Origin: Rhodocyclaceae bacterium
GTDB lineage: Bacteria > Pseudomonadota > Gammaproteobacteria > Burkholderiales > Rhodocyclaceae
Assembly (NCBI GenBank): GCA_026646875.1
Contig: JAPKHL010000012.1
Coordinates: forward strand, 1 to 64,000
Direction: 5' to 3'
DNA: 64,000 nucleotides
Shown here: positions 60,251 to 64,000 of the stretch, piece by piece
Layout: each line of letters begins with the position of its first letter
Numbering within the stretch: the first letter of the stretch is position 1
Made by a program: the position numbers and the translations under genes
The notes under the pieces: generated by a model
The model's input: the letters and a program-made list of their open reading frames with translations, nothing else
Databases searched by the model: none
Told to the model about the DNA's origin: nothing

Positions 60251-61258
60251 ATGTTCAACGGCAGCAACATCCTGGTCACCGGGGGCACCGGCTCCTTCGG
60301 CAAACGCTTCATCGCCACCCTGCTCGAACGGCACGCCCCGAACAAGATCGTGGTGTACAGCCGCGACGAGCTCAAGCAGTTCGAGATGTCGAACCAGGCG
60401 CCCTTCGCCGCCCGCCAGGACGTGATGCGCTACTTCCTCGGCGACGTGCGCGACCTGCCCCGCCTGGAGCGCGCGATGGAAGGCATCGACATCGTGGTCC
60501 ACGCCGCCGCCCTCAAGCAGGTGCCGGCGGCCGAATACAACCCCTTCGAGGCGGTCAAGACGAACATCATCGGGGGGCAGAACGTCATTGACGCCTGCCT
60601 CGCCGGCAAGGTCCGGCGGGTCATCGCACTGAGCACCGACAAGGCGGCCGCGCCGATCAACCTCTACGGCGCCACCAAGCTCTGCTCCGACAAACTCTTC
60701 GTCGCCGCCAACAACTATCGCGGCACGCGGGACATCCGCTTCTCGGTCGTGCGCTACGGCAACGTCCTCGGCAGCCGTGGCTCGGTCATCCCTTTCTTCC
60801 TGCAACGCAAGGGGGGGGGCGTCCTGCCGATCACCGACGAGCGCATGACGCGCTTCTCGATCACCCTGCAGGAAGGCGTCGACTTCGTGCTCGACTGCCT
60901 GGCGCGCATGTGGGGTGGCGAGCTCTTTGTCCCCAAGATTCCCTCCTACCGCATCCTCGACGTCGCCAGCGCGATCGCGCCCGAATGCCGCACCGAGGTG
61001 GTCGGCATCCGCCCCGGCGAAAAGCTGCACGAGGAAATGATCACCGATACCGACTCGCTGAACACGCTGGAATTCGACGATTACTACGTCATCCTGCCCT
61101 CGACGCCGCTGTGGGACGTCGATGCGTTCAGCGCGCAGAGCGGCCGGCAGGCGGCACGCCGCGTTCCCTTCGGCTTCCGCTACAACAGCGGCGACAACCC
61201 GGATTTCCTGACGGTGGACCAGCTGCGCGCACTGATGTCGAGCGAGCTGCATGTCTGA
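60251..61258 (+). CDS. pseB: UDP-N-acetylglucosamine 4,6-dehydratase (inverting) PseB
   Basis: ATG 60251 (GAGGAAAA upstream) gives 335 residues. The SDR fold has TGGTGSFG (10-17), STDKAAAPINLYGATK with the catalytic Asp-Lys and Tyr-Lys, and the PseB-typical RYGNVLGSRGSVIP. PseB performs the first step of pseudaminic acid synthesis, with C5 inversion. Its 3' end overlaps pseC by eight bases. Confidence 0.95.
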   Translation: MFNGSNILVTGGTGSFGKRFIATLLERHAPNKIVVYSRDELKQFEMSNQAPFAARQDVMRYFLGDVRDLPRLERAMEGIDIVVHAAALKQVPAAEYNPFEAVKTNIIGGQNVIDACLAGKVRRVIALSTDKAAAPINLYGATKLCSDKLFVAANNYRGTRDIRFSVVRYGNVLGSRGSVIPFFLQRKGGGVLPITDERMTRFSITLQEGVDFVLDCLARMWGGELFVPKIPSYRILDVASAIAPECRTEVVGIRPGEKLHEEMITDTDSLNTLEFDDYYVILPSTPLWDVDAFSAQSGRQAARRVPFGFRYNSGDNPDFLTVDQLRALMSSELHV

Positions 61259-62423
61259 GGCGATGATCCCCTACGGCCGGCAGGACATCTCCGAGGCCGA
61301 CATCGACGCCGTCGTTGCCGTCCTGCGCTCCGACTTCCTCACCCAGGGGCCGGCCGTCGCCGCCTTCGAACGCACCGTCGCCGATCATTGCGGCATCGCG
61401 CACGCGGTCGCCGCCAACAGCGCCACCTCGGCACTGCACCTCGCCTGCGCGGCCCTCGGACTGGGGCCCGGTGACCGCCTGTGGACGGTTCCCAACACCT
61501 TCGTCGCCTCGGCCAATTGCGCCCGCTACTGCGGCGCCACGGTCGACTTCGTCGACATCGACCCGCTGACGCGCAACCTCAGCGTGCCCGCCCTGCGCGC
61601 CAGGCTCGCCGATGCCGCGCGCACCGGCACGCTGCCGAGAATCGTCGTTCCCGTCGCCTTCGCCGGCCTGCCCTGCGAGATGGCGGAAATCCGGGCCCTG
61701 GCCGACGACTACGGCTTCGCCATCCTCGAGGATGCCTCGCACGCCATCGGCGCCCGCTACCGAGACCGGCCGGTCGGTTGCGGCGAATGGGCGGACATCA
61801 CTGTCTTCAGCTTCCACCCGGTGAAGATCGTCACCACCGGCGAAGGCGGCATGGCGGTCACGCGCGATCCGGCACTCGCCGCGCGCATGGCCCGCCTGCG
61901 CTCGCACGGCATCACCCGCGACCCCGCCGAAATGGACACCCCGCCCGCGGGCCCCTGGATCTACGAGATGCAGGAACTGGGCTGGAACTACCGGATGACC
62001 GACCTTCAGGCCGCCCTCGGCAGCTCGCAGATGCGCAGGCTGGACGATTTCGTCGCCCGCCGCGCCGCGCTCGCTGCCCGCTACGACGCCCTGCTCGCCG
62101 GCAGCGGCCTGACCCTGCCGCCACGCACCGTCGACGGCCACTCGGCCTGGCACCTCTATGTCGTCGGCTGGAACGAGGAACGTTCCGGCCTGAGCCGCGA
62201 CGCGGCGTTCATGCACCTGCGCGCCGCCGGCATTGGCGTGAATGTGCACTACATTCCGGTCCATCTCCAGCCCTATTACCGCCGTCTCGGCTTCCGGCCC
62301 GGCCAGTTTCCGGCCGCCGAGGCCTACTACGCCACCGCGCTCAGCCTGCCGCTCTACGCCACGCTCGACGAAGCGGCGCAGGATCGGGTGATCGCAACCC
62401 TGCGCGGAATGGTCGATCGATGA
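61251..62423 (+). CDS. pseC: UDP-4-amino-sugar transaminase PseC
   Basis: The 390-residue PLP enzyme of the DegT/DnrJ/EryC1 family has SFHPVKIVTTGEGG, containing the PLP lysine, and a typical N-terminal YGRQDISEADIDAV. PseC aminates the PseB product at C4. It overlaps pseB at its start and the next gene at its stop (ATGA), so translation is coupled. Confidence 0.95.
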   Translation: MSEAMIPYGRQDISEADIDAVVAVLRSDFLTQGPAVAAFERTVADHCGIAHAVAANSATSALHLACAALGLGPGDRLWTVPNTFVASANCARYCGATVDFVDIDPLTRNLSVPALRARLADAARTGTLPRIVVPVAFAGLPCEMAEIRALADDYGFAILEDASHAIGARYRDRPVGCGEWADITVFSFHPVKIVTTGEGGMAVTRDPALAARMARLRSHGITRDPAEMDTPPAGPWIYEMQELGWNYRMTDLQAALGSSQMRRLDDFVARRAALAARYDALLAGSGLTLPPRTVDGHSAWHLYVVGWNEERSGLSRDAAFMHLRAAGIGVNVHYIPVHLQPYYRRLGFRPGQFPAAEAYYATALSLPLYATLDEAAQDRVIATLRGMVDR

Positions 62424-63181
62424 ACGACACCGTGATCATCGTCCAGGCCCGGATGACCTCGACCCGGCTGCCGGGCAAGGTATTGCTGCCGATCGCCGGA
62501 CGTCCGATGCTCGCCTACCAGCTCGAGCGCTTGCGCCGCTGCGCACGCGCGCAGCGCATCGTGATCGCCACCACGACCAATGCCAGCGACGATCCGATCG
62601 TCGCCTTCTGCGCCGCCGAGAACGTCGATTGCACGCGCGGCGCCGAGCACGATGTCCTTTCCCGCTACTTCGAGGCAGCCAGCCGTTTCCATGCCGGCAC
62701 GGTGGTCCGCGTCACTTCGGACTGCCCGCTGATCGACCCGTCCCTGATCGACCGGGCCATCGACGCCCACGCCGCCGGCGATTGCGACTACGTCTCGAAC
62801 ATGATCGAACCGACCTGGCCCTACGGCATGGCCGTCGAGGTCTTCTCGATGCGCGCCCTCGGCGAAGCACAGGCGGAAGCCCGCGACCCGGCCGAGCGCG
62901 AGCACGTCACCCCCTTCATTTATTGGCGCCCCGACCGTTATCGCTTGAGATCGCTGACCATGCAGCCCGACCTCAGCGCGCACCGGTGGACGGTGGACAC
63001 CCCCGAGGATTTCGAACTCGTCCGGCGCATCCTCACGACCCTTTACCCGCGCAGGCCCGAGTTCACGATGGATGACGTACTAGCCCTGCTCGCCGAGCAC
63101 CCCGACTGGTCCGCGCTCAACCGCGACGTGGTCCAGAAGAGCGCCACGCAGACGCAACTGACCGACAAGGAAAGCCGATGA
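62420..63181 (+). CDS. SpsF-type cytidylyltransferase/glycosyltransferase-family protein
   Basis: The 253-residue protein has the nucleotidyltransferase start VIIVQARMTSTRLPGKVL and VRVTSDCPLIDPSLIDRAI, which fits the SpsF family. It may activate a nonulosonic acid or its precursor with CMP. It is not the usual PseF sequence (which starts with a PARGGSK-type motif). It overlaps pseC by four bases and the next gene by four bases. Confidence 0.8.
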   Translation: MNDTVIIVQARMTSTRLPGKVLLPIAGRPMLAYQLERLRRCARAQRIVIATTTNASDDPIVAFCAAENVDCTRGAEHDVLSRYFEAASRFHAGTVVRVTSDCPLIDPSLIDRAIDAHAAGDCDYVSNMIEPTWPYGMAVEVFSMRALGEAQAEARDPAEREHVTPFIYWRPDRYRLRSLTMQPDLSAHRWTVDTPEDFELVRRILTTLYPRRPEFTMDDVLALLAEHPDWSALNRDVVQKSATQTQLTDKESR

Positions 63182-63801
63182 CCTACCAAACCGAGCAGGA
63201 AGCCTTCTGGGCCGGCGATTTCGGTGCCGAATACATCGGCCGCAACCAGGGCAGCGAGCTGCTGGCGGCCAATCTCGCATTCTTCGCCAAGGCGCTGGCC
63301 GCCGCCCGCGGACTGTCGAGCTGCATCGAATTCGGCGCCAACATCGGCATGAACCTGCGGGCGCTGCAACTGCTTTACCCGAGGCAGGAGCAGCACGCCA
63401 TCGAAATCAACCCGCAGGCCGCCGCCGAACTCGGCCGGGTGATCCCGCCGGCGCATGTGCACCAGGCATCGATCCTCGACTTCGCGCCGGCGCGCACCTG
63501 GGATCTCGCACTGATCAAGGGTGTCCTCATCCACATCAACCCCGACTGGCTGCCCCGGGTATACGACGCCCTGCACCGCGCCACCGGGCGCTACCTGCTG
63601 GTCTGCGAGTACTACAACCCGAGTCCGGTGGCGATCCCCTACCGCGGCCACGCCGACCGCCTGTTCAAGCGCGATTTCTGCGGTGAGATCCTCGACCGCC
63701 ATCCCGACCTCGCGCTGATCGACTACGGCTTCGCCTACCGGCGCGACCCGAACTTCCCGCAGGACGACATCACCTGGTTCCTCATGGAAAAGCGAGACTG
63801 A
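63178..63801 (+). CDS. Pseudaminic acid biosynthesis-associated methylase
   Basis: The 207-residue protein is a class-I SAM methyltransferase-like fold with an SAM loop variant (CIEFGANIGMNLRAL) and YLLVCEYYNPSPV. It agrees with the methylase family that accompanies pse genes (TIGR03587-like). The target may be a sugar or glycan group. It starts inside the preceding stop (ATGA). Confidence 0.85.
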   Translation: MTYQTEQEAFWAGDFGAEYIGRNQGSELLAANLAFFAKALAAARGLSSCIEFGANIGMNLRALQLLYPRQEQHAIEINPQAAAELGRVIPPAHVHQASILDFAPARTWDLALIKGVLIHINPDWLPRVYDALHRATGRYLLVCEYYNPSPVAIPYRGHADRLFKRDFCGEILDRHPDLALIDYGFAYRRDPNFPQDDITWFLMEKRD

Positions 63802-63802
63802 C

Positions 63803-64000
63803 ATGCTGAAATACTGCACCCGGTGCGTGATGCCCGACACCAAGCCCGACCTGCATCTTGACGAGGAGGGCGTGTGCAACGCCTGCCGCAGCTACGAGCG
63901 GCGCACCGAGGTCGACTGGGACGCCCGCCACGCGGAGCTGCTCGGCGTGCTCGGGAAATACCGCCGGCCGGACGGCGCCAACTGGGACTGCATCGTGCCG
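63803..64000 (+). CDS. N-acetyl sugar amidotransferase (PseA/WbpG-like), 5' part
   Basis: The first 66 codons are in the window. The N terminus MLKYCTRCVMPDTKPD...CNACRSYE has two CxxC pairs, the zinc-binding head of sugar amidotransferases such as PseA and WbpG. These convert an acetamido to an acetamidino group on nonulosonic acids. The ATP-pyrophosphatase domain lies beyond the edge. It begins two bases after the methylase stop. Confidence 0.85.
   Translation, partial: MLKYCTRCVMPDTKPDLHLDEEGVCNACRSYERRTEVDWDARHAELLGVLGKYRRPDGANWDCIVP

Noticed and set aside
1-64000. CRISPR arrays, rRNA genes, replication origin
   Set aside because: I saw no regularly spaced direct repeats, rRNA sequence, DnaA-box cluster or origin-type genes while reading. 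This was by eye only, and further short RNAs could have been missed.

Overview
The window reads as chromosomal DNA of a betaproteobacterium, most likely Rhodocyclaceae (Zoogloea/Thauera/Azonexus-like). The evidence is the very GC-rich coding sequence, an exosortase/PEP-CTERM machinery (PrsK kinase, TIGR03013-type sugar transferase, a PepA-like PEP-CTERM protein with a near-consensus sigma-54 promoter), heme d1 maturation genes, cyanophycin synthetases, a phasin and a pseudaminic-acid cluster. No rRNA, CRISPR array or intact insertion sequence was seen. One tRNA gene (threonine-type UGU anticodon, encoded CCA) lies near 58.2 kb.

Layout. 1-3.0 kb (minus): prsK (cut by the window edge) and its sugar transferase. 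3.0-5.2 kb: an AT-rich gap, then a Tat-exported sulfide:quinone oxidoreductase-like flavoprotein and a small membrane partner. 5.3-12.6 kb (minus): an ars operon (ArsR-ArsC fusion, acr3, arsD, arsA) followed by four redox genes (small secreted protein, ferric-reductase-like flavocytochrome, anchored cytochrome b5 domain, thioredoxin-DsbD-like protein). 12.65-17.85 kb: a lower-GC insertion with the tail of an IS256-family transposase, then a SNF2-type helicase gene and an Hsp70/actin-fold ATPase gene. This is the best candidate here for an undescribed, possibly anti-phage, system. 18-22 kb: a VapBC pair and a MacAB-like efflux operon. 22-26 kb: a LysR regulator, an EF-G-C-terminal-like protein, and a minus-strand operon of universal stress protein, phasin and beta-solenoid protein.

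26.2-34 kb: a secreted DUF4215 cysteine-repeat protein, a CNNM/CorC protein, yceH, a DEAD-box helicase with a long structured leader, ubiC, a DUF192 protein, a small basic exported protein and rluE. 34-37.6 kb: nirN-nirJ behind an FNR/DNR-type box, and a divergent hemerythrin-domain gene. 37.8-46.7 kb: a cyanophycin locus (ABC transporter, DUF1854 protein, truncated CphA-like synthetase, full-length CphA) and a nitroreductase-family gene. 46.9-50.9 kb: the PEP-CTERM protein, a DUF1302 outer-membrane protein, a MacB-type ATPase without a permease, and a LolA-like protein. 50.9-58.1 kb (minus): a 1713-residue kinase/AAA/GAF/GGDEF protein, a condensation-fold acyltransferase and a low-molecular-weight phosphatase. 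58.4-64 kb: a diguanylate cyclase and the start of a pseudaminic-acid operon (pseB, pseC, SpsF-like, methylase, amidotransferase), cut by the window end.

Together the genes describe a metabolically flexible, surface-polymer-producing, facultatively anaerobic bacterium with arsenic resistance, nitrogen storage and c-di-GMP signalling. Start codons were chosen from Shine-Dalgarno spacing and gene overlaps, so they often differ from the ORF-track starts.
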